From Maritalea mobilis (GTDB lineage Bacteria > Pseudomonadota > Alphaproteobacteria > Rhodobacterales > Rhodobacteraceae): a stretch of 64,000 nt of DNA. Positions 39,993 to 48,619 of this stretch are shown in pieces. The stretch covers positions 310,001-374,000 of the forward strand of contig NZ_JAHVKE010000001.1 in assembly GCF_019800885.1 (NCBI RefSeq), given 5' to 3'. Below the pieces are notes generated by a model that did not search any database, was not told the origin of the DNA, and saw only the letters and a program-made list of their open reading frames with translations. The position numbers and the translations under genes are program-made. Position 1 is the stretch's first letter; every line of letters starts with the position of its first letter.

Positions 39993-42900
39993 ATGACCAA
40001 TTTCAGTGACCCCGGCAGCGTGGACGGCCTCATCGGCCTTTGGGATTTCCGCAGCGGTGCAGAGAACAAGGACACCGGTCTGGATGACGGGGTCGCACAA
40101 AACGGTCATTTCCACGGCGATGCCTATGCGTCGAGCGACCAGCTGAAGCTGGACGGTCATTGCGATTACTTCGACGTGAGCGGGAACGATGCGCCCTTCG
40201 ACCTCAGCGAGGGGACGATCGAGGTTCAGTTTCAGCAGGACCAGCAGGTCGGCTCCAGCCCCGATGTTCTGGTGAACCGTGGCGAGTACAACGACAAACA
40301 CAGCGAGGGCTGGTTCGCGATCCGCGTCACCGAGCATGGCGAGGTTCTGGTCGACCACTACACCAAGGATGGCACGGTCGCGACGCTGAAGACGGACCCC
40401 GGTCTCGTTGATCCGCATGACGTCATCAACGTGTCCTACAGCTGGGATGCCGATACGGGGGCGACCCTGACGGTCGAAAACCTCACCGATGGCACCTCCC
40501 AGACGGTCGAGTCGGACGTGACCGGCCTGACGATGGATATCGGCGACAATGACGACGAGAACTTCACCTTCGGCGCACGCGAAGTCGATGATGGCAAGTA
40601 CGACCAGTATTTCGACGGCAAGATCGACTATGTGGCGATCTATGACAGCGTCCAGGGAGAGGGCGATTTCATCGTCGAGGGCACCAGCGGTGACGACCTT
40701 ATCGACGTGGCCTATACCGGCGATCCGGAAAACGACAGCATCGACGCGGGCGACAACCAGACCGGCGGCGATGAAGACCTCGTGGATGCCGGCGCGGGCG
40801 GCGACACCATCCTGTCGGGTGCGGCCGATGACACGGTCTATGCCGGCTCGGGTGCCGACTCGGTCGAGGGCGGAGTGGGCGACGACCTGATCTACGGCGA
40901 CAGCAGCCTCGGCGAGGCGCCGAACACCCCCACGACCACGGTGCGCGAAAGCCTGGAGTGGAACGAGGAAACGAACCCCAACGGCTTCACCCAGAACACC
41001 GGCAATGTCGATGTGACCTTCTCGATCCTGAACAACGACCCGTCGGTCGATGCGGGCTTCGAGTCCTCGACACAGAACGTGGCGGGCATCGACACCGGTG
41101 GCGAGACGATCGACGCGACCTCGTCCTTCTATTCCGAAGCCGAGTATAGCGGCGACAGCGAGACCTATGCGCTGGACTTCTCGGAGCCGGTCGAGAACGT
41201 GGCCTTCCGCATCAACGATATCGATGGCGACGGCGTCGTGCGCGTTCTGGCCTATGACGCGAACAATCAGCCGATCGAGATCGTGCTGACGGCCTCGGCC
41301 AATACGAATCTCGACCTCAGCGATACCGATGGCGTCCCGGGCGACGACACCGCCGAGGGCGACGGCGACTACGACAACGACAGCGCGGCCGAGTACTCGA
41401 TCCTGGTCGAGATCCCGGGACCGGTGTCGCAGATCGTGATCGAGCACAGCCAGGACGGACATGACGACTCCGGCATCAACATCACCGACGTCTATTTCGA
41501 TGCCGTGATCGAAGGCCCTGCGGAAACCGGCAATGACACGTTGATTGGCGGTGATGGCAACGACACCATCTTTGACGAGTATGGAGACAACTCGATCACG
41601 TCGGGCAGCGAAGGCCTGCCGGATTTGGGGTTCCCCTTCCTGGGCAATGTCGACCCGAACCCGGCGGACGATCTCGACTCGGTCACGACCGGCAACGGCA
41701 ACGACACGATCAATACCGGTGACGACAACGACACGATCAATGCCGGAAATGGCGACAACGTTATCGATGGCGGCTTTGATCAGGATGTCATTACCTCGGG
41801 TGACGGAAATGACTTCATCGTCGGTGGCGAAGGCGATGACACCATAACCTCGGGCGGTGGCGATGACACCATCATCGGCGGCGAGGGCGAGCCGCTCGTC
41901 AATCTGATCGACGACAACGTCAATCCGATCAACAACGACCCGATCCTCGACAATGGAGACGACCTGATCGATGCGGGGGACGGCGACGACCTCGTGTTCG
42001 GCGAAGATGACAATGACACCATCTTCGGCGGTGCCGGAGACGATACGCTTGATGGCGGCATCGACGATGACGTGATCGACGGCGGCTCCGGTGACGATGC
42101 AATCGTCGGCGGGCAAGGTGCCGACACGATGTCCGGCGGCACGGGCGACGACACCTTTACGGTCGGACAGTTCACCGATCCGATCTTCGGCGATACCTAT
42201 CTCGAAGGTCTGGGCGACAGCGTGGTCGGCGGCGAGGATGCCGATGACGGCGACAATGACGTTCTCGACCTGACCAACGCCGGTCCGCTGAAGATCATCT
42301 ACGACGACGCGATCGATCCGACCGGTGAGCCGGGCGAAAGCGGCAAGGTAATCTTCTACACCGATGCGTCGCAAACCGAGATCGCGGGCGAGTTGACCTT
42401 CAGCGAGATCGAGACGGTCATCCCCTGCTTCACGCCGGGGGCGATGATCGCCACGCCGCATGGCGAGGTGCCGGTCGAGACTCTGCGCCAAGGCGACAAG
42501 GTGCTCACCCGCGACAACGGCATCCAGGAGATCCGCTGGATCGGCAGCCGCACCCTGACGCGGCCCGAGCTTCTGACGGCGCCGAACCTGCGGCCGATCC
42601 TGATCAAGGCCGGGAGCCTCGGTGACGGTTTGCCCGAGCGCGACATGCTGGTCAGCCCGCAGCACCGCGTGCTGGCGGCGGGTCAGGCCACCCAGCTCTA
42701 CTTCGCCGAAAGCGAGGTTCTGGTGGCGGCCAAGCACCTGGTCGGCATGGAAGGCATCCAGCAGATCGACACGATGCGCACGACCTACGTGCACTTCATG
42801 TTCGATCGCCACGAGGTCGTCCTGTCGGATGGCGCCTGGACCGAGAGCTTCCAGCCCGGCGACATGACGCTGGGGTCTATGGGCGAGGCGCAGCGTGACG

Positions 42901-43007
42901 AAATCCTCGCGCTTTTCCCCGAGCTGGAGACCCATGTGGGCCAGAACGACTACGCCGCCGCGCGCCGGACGCTCAAGGCGCACGAGGCGAAATTGCTGCA
43001 GCTCTGA
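39993..43007 (+). CDS. secreted LamG-RTX-Hint protein
   Basis: A 1004-residue acidic, Ca-binding protein. Residues about 10-220 fit a concanavalin/LamG-like fold (GLIGLWDFRSGAEN, VQFQQDQQVG); about 227-305 and 510-725 are RTX repeats of GGxGxDxUx type (GGDGNDTI, GGAGDDTLDGG); about 318-505 is another beta-sandwich-like domain; about 812-950 is a Hint domain beginning at Cys812 (PCFTPGAMIATPHGEVPVE) and containing LVSPQHRVLAA. No signal peptide, as in type I secretion. Hint domains usually self-cleave or shuffle at the N-terminal Cys. AGGAGG before ATG 39993. No transporter genes flank it. Adhesin, lectin or enzyme role undetermined. Confidence 0.85.
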   Translation: MTNFSDPGSVDGLIGLWDFRSGAENKDTGLDDGVAQNGHFHGDAYASSDQLKLDGHCDYFDVSGNDAPFDLSEGTIEVQFQQDQQVGSSPDVLVNRGEYNDKHSEGWFAIRVTEHGEVLVDHYTKDGTVATLKTDPGLVDPHDVINVSYSWDADTGATLTVENLTDGTSQTVESDVTGLTMDIGDNDDENFTFGAREVDDGKYDQYFDGKIDYVAIYDSVQGEGDFIVEGTSGDDLIDVAYTGDPENDSIDAGDNQTGGDEDLVDAGAGGDTILSGAADDTVYAGSGADSVEGGVGDDLIYGDSSLGEAPNTPTTTVRESLEWNEETNPNGFTQNTGNVDVTFSILNNDPSVDAGFESSTQNVAGIDTGGETIDATSSFYSEAEYSGDSETYALDFSEPVENVAFRINDIDGDGVVRVLAYDANNQPIEIVLTASANTNLDLSDTDGVPGDDTAEGDGDYDNDSAAEYSILVEIPGPVSQIVIEHSQDGHDDSGINITDVYFDAVIEGPAETGNDTLIGGDGNDTIFDEYGDNSITSGSEGLPDLGFPFLGNVDPNPADDLDSVTTGNGNDTINTGDDNDTINAGNGDNVIDGGFDQDVITSGDGNDFIVGGEGDDTITSGGGDDTIIGGEGEPLVNLIDDNVNPINNDPILDNGDDLIDAGDGDDLVFGEDDNDTIFGGAGDDTLDGGIDDDVIDGGSGDDAIVGGQGADTMSGGTGDDTFTVGQFTDPIFGDTYLEGLGDSVVGGEDADDGDNDVLDLTNAGPLKIIYDDAIDPTGEPGESGKVIFYTDASQTEIAGELTFSEIETVIPCFTPGAMIATPHGEVPVETLRQGDKVLTRDNGIQEIRWIGSRTLTRPELLTAPNLRPILIKAGSLGDGLPERDMLVSPQHRVLAAGQATQLYFAESEVLVAAKHLVGMEGIQQIDTMRTTYVHFMFDRHEVVLSDGAWTESFQPGDMTLGSMGEAQRDEILALFPELETHVGQNDYAAARRTLKAHEAKLLQL

Positions 43008-43030
43008 GGCGGGGTGACCCCCTCAGGCGA

Positions 43031-43065
43031 AACGGGCCGCCCTATCAGGGCGGCCCGTTCTTTTT
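43031..43065. terminator. intrinsic terminator between RTX-Hint and the MobA-like gene
   Basis: A perfect 13-base stem, AACGGGCCGCCCT (43031-43043) and AGGGCGGCCCGTT (43047-43059), loop of 3 bases, then CTTTTT. It ends the RTX-Hint gene and may also serve the convergent gene at 43070. Confidence 0.93.
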
Positions 43066-43069
43066 GGGT

Positions 43070-43666
43070 TCAACGCGTTGCTGCGCGCCAGTCGGCCCAA
43101 TCCTCGGGCGTGTCGAGGTCCACCAGCGCGCGGTCATCCTTCAACGGCACGAGATGAACGCGGCTTTTGTGGGCCTGAAGAACGGAGCGCGCGCCGGTAT
43201 CGCCGCGCAGGTCTTCCAATTCAGGGCGCAGATCGGCCGGGAACAGCACCGGGTGACCCGGCCTGCCATCGGAAGATGCCGCGCGCAGGATGGCGTCCGG
43301 GGCCTGTCGGGAGAGGCCGGCAAGCAGGTAGATGTCGTTCGCCGTGATCCCCGGCATGTCCGCCAGCACCAGGATGACCGGCCCCGTGCGGCCGCGAACT
43401 CCCGCCGCGATGGAGGCCGCCATGCCGTCGCCCTCGGGGGCTTCGACGATCTCGGCCTCGACCCCCTCCAGCGCCGCGCGCCGCGCATCCTGTCCCGGTG
43501 CAATCACGACGCGCGTGGGCCCGACGCGCGCGCAGCGCCGCGCCATGGCGCGGATCAGCGGTTCGGTGCCCAGCATGGCGGGCACGTCTTCAAGCATCTT
43601 GTCGGCGCCGCGCATCCGCGTGGCCCGTCCTGCCGCCAGCAGCACTATATCGATCTGGTCATCCAT
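43070..43666 (-). CDS. MobA-like NTP transferase (molybdopterin cytidylyltransferase type)
   Basis: A 198-residue nucleotidyltransferase with the Rossmann signature LLAAGRATRMRGADK at residues 9-23 and DMPGITANDI further on. This subfamily (MocA/MobA-like) activates the molybdenum cofactor with CTP or GTP, or edits related sugars. No molybdoenzyme is next to it. It ends 4 bases after the shared terminator and is upstream of nothing on its strand. Confidence 0.82.
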   Translation of the reverse strand: MDDQIDIVLLAAGRATRMRGADKMLEDVPAMLGTEPLIRAMARRCARVGPTRVVIAPGQDARRAALEGVEAEIVEAPEGDGMAASIAAGVRGRTGPVILVLADMPGITANDIYLLAGLSRQAPDAILRAASSDGRPGHPVLFPADLRPELEDLRGDTGARSVLQAHKSRVHLVPLKDDRALVDLDTPEDWADWRAATR

Positions 43667-43720
43667 GATCGCGACACAGACCGCGAGTTGGGCGGCAGGT
43701 CAAGGACATCGCACAGGCCC

Positions 43721-46135
43721 TCACCCGCGCATCCTTGACCCATCGGCATCGAAGAGCGGGGTCGTGACCAGCTGCGCCGGACGCATGTCGCCGAGAATTT
43801 CGATCTCGACCGCCAGCCCTTCGGCCACACGGTTCCGGGGGATGAAGCCGAGCGCCACGGATGTCTGCGCGTGGTGCGAATACCCGCCCGAGGTGCAGAA
43901 CCCCACGACCTCGCCCTCCAGCCAGATCGGCTCATAGGCCACCACATCCGCATCCCGCGCATCGACGACGAAGGCGCAAAGCTGCCGCTCAGCCCCGCGC
44001 GCCCGCTCGGCCTCGGCCGCGGCGCGTCCGATGAAATCGGTGTTCTTCTTCCACGCGATGAAGCGATCCAACCCGGTTTCGCCCGGGGTGTAGTCGGGCG
44101 AGAACTCGCGCATCCAGGCGCCGAAGAACTTGTCGAGCCGCAGGCTCATCATCGCGCGCATGCCGAAGGGGCGCAGGCCGAAGTCCTGGCCTGCGTCCCA
44201 CAGCGTCTGCCAAAGCCCGCGCTGTTCCATCGCGTCGACATAGATCTCGTAGCCGAGATCGCCCGTGTAGCTGACGCGCTGAACCAGCGCCTCGGACAGG
44301 CCGATGATGATCCGCTTGGCATCGAGGAACCGGAACGCCTCTGCGCTGACATCCGCCTCGGTTACCTTGGCCAGCAGGTCGCGGGCGCGGGGCCCCGCGA
44401 TCTGGAACCCGGTGATGCGGTCTGACACGTTTTCGACGGAGACATCGCCGTCGAGATGCTGGTCGAACCAGCGCATGTGGAAATCCTGCGCGCCATAGCT
44501 CGCGGTCAGGCGGAATTCCTGCTCCGACAGGCAGGTGACGGTGAAATCCCCCATGATCCGGCCCGAGGGCGCCAGCATGGGCGTCAGGCTGATCCGCCCC
44601 GGTGCGGGGATGCGGCCCGCCATGATCCGGTTGAGCCATGCGCGGGCAGTCGCACCCCGCACGATGTATTTCCCGAAATTCTGCACCTCGTTGATGCCGA
44701 CAGCCTGGCGCACCGCGGCGACCTCGCGCGCGGTGGCCTCCCATGCGTTCGAGCGGCGGAAGCTTGGCGTCTCGTGGCGCGGTTCGTCGCCTTGGGCGAA
44801 GTAGTTGGGCACCTCCAGCCCGTATTGCTGGCCCCAGACCGCGCCCATGCCATCGAAGACGTCATACATGGAGGTCGTCCGCCAGGGCCGCGCGGCGGGC
44901 AGTTCCTCGTTCGGGTAGCTGACCGAAAAACGTGTCTGGTAGTTCTCGATCACCTTGGGCAGCGTGTAGCCCGGCGTGGTGAAGCGGCCAAACCGCGCCA
45001 CGTCCATCGCGAAGACGTCGCGTTCCGGCTCGCCCTCGACCATCCATTGTGCCAGCGTCAGGCCCACGCCGCCGCCCTGCGAAAAGCCAGCCATGACGCC
45101 GCAAGCTGACCAGTAGTTGCGCAGCCCCGGCACCGGGCCGACCAGCGGGTTGCCATCGGGGGCGAAGGTGAAGGGGCCGTGGATCACCGATTTGACGCCC
45201 GCCGTTTCCAGCACCGGGAAGCGGCGGTAGGCAAACGCGATGCTGTCCTCGATCTTGTCGAAATCGTCGGGCAGGAGTTCGTGCCCGAACTCCCACGGGG
45301 TGCCGGTCACGGCCCAGGGGCGGCAGGATTGTTCGTAGAACCCGATGCACAACCCGCGCCCTTCCTGCCGGAGGTAGCTTTCGCCGGCGGGGTCCATGAC
45401 ATGGGGGTGCTCGGCATCGCGCTCGAAGATCTCGGGAATATCGTCGGTGACGATATACTGATGCTCCATCGGGTGCAGCGGCAGTTGCAGACCGACCATG
45501 GCGCCGACCTCGCGCGCCCACAGCCCCGCGGCATTGACCACGTGTTCGGCGTGGATCGTGCCCTTGTCCGTCACCACGTCCCATGTGCCGTCCGGGCGGG
45601 GGTTGGTCTCCTGCACCTTGGTGTGAAGCACGATCTCGGCCCCGCCCATCCGCGCGGCCTTGGCATAGGCATGGGTTGTGCCGGACGGGTCGAGATGGCC
45701 GTCCAGCGGGTCGTAGAGCGCCCCGAGGATCCCGTCGAGATTGGTGATCGGCGCGACCTTGGCGATCTCCTCCGGTCCCAAGATCTCGGTCTCCAGTCCC
45801 ATGTAGCGATGTTTGGCGCGCTCGGCTTTCAGCATATCCAGCCGTTCGGGCGTATCGGCCAGCGTGACGCCGCCGACGTGGTGCAGCCCGCAGGACATGC
45901 CCGTCAGCTCTTCCAACTCTCGATACAGGCGGATCGTATAGCCCTGAAGGGCCGCCATGTTCGTGTCGCCGTTCAGCGTGTGAAATCCGCCCGCGGCATG
46001 CCATGTCGAGCCGGAGGTCAGCTCCGAGCGTTCCAACAGCATCACGTCCGACCAGCCCAGCTTCGTCAGGTGGTAAAGCACGGAACAGCCGACGACGCCG
46101 CCGCCGATGACACAGACTTGGGTGGTGGTTTTCAT
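43721..46135 (-). CDS. FAD-dependent oxidoreductase with GcvT domain (dimethylglycine/sarcosine dehydrogenase-like)
   Basis: An 804-residue two-domain enzyme. The N-terminal FAD domain (VIGGGVVGCSVLYHL at 8-22, about 1-390) oxidises an N-methyl amine; the C-terminal part (about 430-800) is a GcvT/aminomethyltransferase fold (from the YDVFDGMGAVWGQQYG region to RNRVAEGLAVEI) that passes the one-carbon unit to tetrahydrofolate. Roseobacters use such enzymes on dimethylglycine, sarcosine or glycine betaine derived compounds. ATG 46135 is chosen because the FAD motif follows at residue 8; 38 upstream residues are not typical. Confidence 0.93.
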   Translation of the reverse strand: MKTTTQVCVIGGGVVGCSVLYHLTKLGWSDVMLLERSELTSGSTWHAAGGFHTLNGDTNMAALQGYTIRLYRELEELTGMSCGLHHVGGVTLADTPERLDMLKAERAKHRYMGLETEILGPEEIAKVAPITNLDGILGALYDPLDGHLDPSGTTHAYAKAARMGGAEIVLHTKVQETNPRPDGTWDVVTDKGTIHAEHVVNAAGLWAREVGAMVGLQLPLHPMEHQYIVTDDIPEIFERDAEHPHVMDPAGESYLRQEGRGLCIGFYEQSCRPWAVTGTPWEFGHELLPDDFDKIEDSIAFAYRRFPVLETAGVKSVIHGPFTFAPDGNPLVGPVPGLRNYWSACGVMAGFSQGGGVGLTLAQWMVEGEPERDVFAMDVARFGRFTTPGYTLPKVIENYQTRFSVSYPNEELPAARPWRTTSMYDVFDGMGAVWGQQYGLEVPNYFAQGDEPRHETPSFRRSNAWEATAREVAAVRQAVGINEVQNFGKYIVRGATARAWLNRIMAGRIPAPGRISLTPMLAPSGRIMGDFTVTCLSEQEFRLTASYGAQDFHMRWFDQHLDGDVSVENVSDRITGFQIAGPRARDLLAKVTEADVSAEAFRFLDAKRIIIGLSEALVQRVSYTGDLGYEIYVDAMEQRGLWQTLWDAGQDFGLRPFGMRAMMSLRLDKFFGAWMREFSPDYTPGETGLDRFIAWKKNTDFIGRAAAEAERARGAERQLCAFVVDARDADVVAYEPIWLEGEVVGFCTSGGYSHHAQTSVALGFIPRNRVAEGLAVEIEILGDMRPAQLVTTPLFDADGSRMRG

Positions 46136-46252
46136 GGGGCCTCCGGCAGGTCGCTTCGGGGCCATGTGACGGCGCGGCGGCACGGCCTTCATGTCAGAAA
46201 GCGACATTTGACGGGGCAGGGGGCCGCCCGGGGCCCCTCCCTCCCGCACGCC

Positions 46253-47581
46253 TTACAGTTTGCGGATCTTCAGCTGTGTCAGCCGGTTATTTTCGCGCGC
46301 CGCGACCTCGAAGCGGAAACCATGAAAGGCAAACGTCTGGCCCGTCTCGGGGATGGTTTGTGCCTCGTGGATCACAAGGCCCGCGACGGTGTTCGCCTCG
46401 TCGTCGGGCAAGGCCCAGTCGGCCGCGCGGTTGAGGTCGCGGATCGTCATCGCCCCGTCGACGAGGTAGTTGCCATGCGCGTCGGGGGTCAGCATCGGGA
46501 CATCTTCGACATCCATCTCGTCGGTGATCTCGCCGACGATCTCTTCGAGTATATCCTCCAGCGTGATCAGACCGCGCAGCGCACCGTATTCGTCCACGAC
46601 AAGGGCGAAATGCGTATGGCGGCGCAGGAACTGCCGCATCTGGTCGTCCAGCGTAGAGGTTTCCGGCACGAAATAGGGCTTCATGGCCACGTCGCTGATG
46701 CGGAACCCTTCGATCCCCGAGGCATTCTCGCCGCGGGTCAGGCGGTCGATGGCGCGCAGCAGGTCCTTGGCGTGGACGACGCCGATGATGTTCTCGTGCT
46801 CGTCCTTGTAGACGGGCAGGCGGGTATGCGGCGACTGCAGCGCCTGGCTGAGGATTTCTTCGGGCGGGGCATCCGCATCGATCATCTCGATCTTGGAGCG
46901 GTGGAGCATGATTTCCTCCACTGTCCGCTCGTGCAGGTCGAGCGCACCCAGCAGGCGGTCGCGCTGTTCCTTTTCGACCGAGCCCTCGGAGTGACCGATC
47001 GACAGTGCCCCCATGATCTCTTCCTGCACCGACAGCATGTTGGCGCCTGCCGAGATGCGCACGCCGAAGATGCGCAGCACACCCCGCACGATCACGCGCA
47101 CCACCGCGACGATCGGCGCCATGACGGCGATCACAAGCCCAATGGGCCGCGCCACGCGGGCAGCCGAGGTCTCGGGGTCGTTGATGGCGTAGGTTTTGGG
47201 CAGGACCTCGGCAAAGACCAGCACAAGGGCGGTCATCACCAGCGTTGCGACGGCAACGCCGCTTTCACCCAGAAGCGTGGTGAAAAGTGCCGTGGCCAGC
47301 GACGTGGCAAGGATGTTGACGAGGTTGTTGCCCAGAAGGATGCCGCCGATCAGGCGTTCATTGTCCTCCTTGAGGCTCAGCGCGCGTTCGGCCCCTTTCG
47401 CGCCGCCGTCGCCCTTGTCGGCCAGCGATTTCAGCTTTCCGCGCGAGGCTGCGGTCAGCGCGGTTTCGCTGCCTGAAAAGAAGCCCGAACAGAACAGCAG
47501 GAACAGGATCACCGCGGCGGTGATCCATGTGGTCGGGTCGGAAAGAGACGAGGGCGCGGCGGCGGGAAGGGTCGGGTCCAT
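46253..47581 (-). CDS. HlyC/CorC-family membrane protein with CBS domains
   Basis: A 442-residue protein with an N-terminal CNNM (DUF21) membrane region of about four spans (SGFFSGSETALTAASRGK to about residue 195), two CBS domains (TRLPVYKDEHENIIGVVHAKD, VVDEYGALRGLITLEDILEE) and a C-terminal CorC/HlyC transporter-associated domain. Family members are linked to Mg2+ or Co2+ efflux, often called hemolysin by homology; haemolytic activity is unlikely. Starts at ATG 47581, 84 bases from xerD's stop. Confidence 0.9.
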   Translation of the reverse strand: MDPTLPAAAPSSLSDPTTWITAAVILFLLFCSGFFSGSETALTAASRGKLKSLADKGDGGAKGAERALSLKEDNERLIGGILLGNNLVNILATSLATALFTTLLGESGVAVATLVMTALVLVFAEVLPKTYAINDPETSAARVARPIGLVIAVMAPIVAVVRVIVRGVLRIFGVRISAGANMLSVQEEIMGALSIGHSEGSVEKEQRDRLLGALDLHERTVEEIMLHRSKIEMIDADAPPEEILSQALQSPHTRLPVYKDEHENIIGVVHAKDLLRAIDRLTRGENASGIEGFRISDVAMKPYFVPETSTLDDQMRQFLRRHTHFALVVDEYGALRGLITLEDILEEIVGEITDEMDVEDVPMLTPDAHGNYLVDGAMTIRDLNRAADWALPDDEANTVAGLVIHEAQTIPETGQTFAFHGFRFEVAARENNRLTQLKIRKL

Positions 47582-47665
47582 GAGGCGGTTATGGGGGCGG
47601 GGGGCTGTCGCTTCAAGATGCAAGCGTGTGGTGCGGGCGCGCTGTGATGTTTCGGCGGCGCTTGC

Positions 47666-48616
47666 TTAGCCGGTGCCGCCCGCAAGCGGGTGATGATCCA
47701 GCACCAGGCGCCGCAGCCGTTCATCGAGAATGTGGGTGTAGATCTCGGTCGTGGCGATATCGGTATGGCCCAGAAGGGTCTGGATCGCGCGCAGGTCCGC
47801 GCCGTTCTGTAGCAGATGCGTCGCGAAAGCGTGCCGCAGGACATGCGGGGTGACACGAGAGGGGTCGATCCCGGCGGCGGTGCTCAACTCCTTCACAAGG
47901 GTGAAGAACCGCATCCGGGTCAGATGCCCGGCCTTCCCACGCGACGGGAACAGGAAGGGCGAGGGCGGCGCGCCGTGTTCGGTCCGGGCGAGATCCTCGA
48001 CCGCGTCGCGCTGGGCAAGCCATGCGGTGGTCGCCGCGCGCGCGGGCGGCGACAGGGGGACCATGCGCTCCTTCCCGCCCTTGCCCTTGACCAGCACCAT
48101 CTGCGGATCGCCCCGAACGGCGGCGACGGGCAGGGTGACCAATTCGCTGACACGCATCCCCGTGGCATAGAGCAGTTCCATCAGGCAGGTGTTGCGAAGC
48201 CGGTCGCTTTCGCTGCGCCCGTGGCTGCGCGCCGCGGACAGCAGCGCGTCCACCTCCTCGATGCTGAGCGTGTCAGGCAGTTTCTTTTGCCGCGCCGGGC
48301 CGGTGATCTGGAGCGTGGGATTGTCCGCGCGCCAGCCTTCCTCATGGGCAAAGCGATAGAGTTGCCGAAGCGACGACAGCCGCCGCGCACGGGTGGCGCG
48401 GGCCAGTCCCTGCGCCTCGAGATCGGCGATATAGGCCTCGATCTTTGCGCGGTCGGCGGCACCGAACCCGCTGCCCCGGCGCGCGAGCCACGCCATCGCA
48501 TCCTTCAGGTCGCGGCCATAGGCCAGTTGCGTGTTGCGCGCGGCGCCCAGTTCCGCCGCCTGCGCGTCAAGAAACAGCGCAATCCAATCGCTGTCCGTGG
48601 CGGGGGCGGCCGCCAT
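47666..48616 (-). CDS. xerD: tyrosine recombinase XerD
   Basis: A 316-residue tyrosine recombinase. SAM-like core-binding domain about 5-95; catalytic domain has Arg in ATGMRVSEL, Lys in VKGKGGKERMVPL, HVLRHAFATHLL (His-x-x-Arg), GHTDIATTEIYTH (second His and nucleophile Tyr). XerD works with XerC at dif to resolve chromosome dimers. Length and gene order with the aroK-aroB cluster fit chromosomal xerD, not a phage integrase. Shares its transcript with the 515-residue gene directly upstream in reading direction (3-base gap). Confidence 0.9.
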   Translation of the reverse strand: MAAAPATDSDWIALFLDAQAAELGAARNTQLAYGRDLKDAMAWLARRGSGFGAADRAKIEAYIADLEAQGLARATRARRLSSLRQLYRFAHEEGWRADNPTLQITGPARQKKLPDTLSIEEVDALLSAARSHGRSESDRLRNTCLMELLYATGMRVSELVTLPVAAVRGDPQMVLVKGKGGKERMVPLSPPARAATTAWLAQRDAVEDLARTEHGAPPSPFLFPSRGKAGHLTRMRFFTLVKELSTAAGIDPSRVTPHVLRHAFATHLLQNGADLRAIQTLLGHTDIATTEIYTHILDERLRRLVLDHHPLAGGTG

Positions 48617-48619
48617 CGC

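Noticed and set aside
39705-42983. A 1092-codon open frame antisense to the RTX-Hint gene.
   Set aside because: Its repeats mirror the RTX repeats of the sense gene and it crosses the sense gene's start.
47666-48616. Phage or island integrase.
   Set aside because: Size, motifs and operon position near aroKB fit chromosomal XerD; no att repeats or phage genes are nearby.
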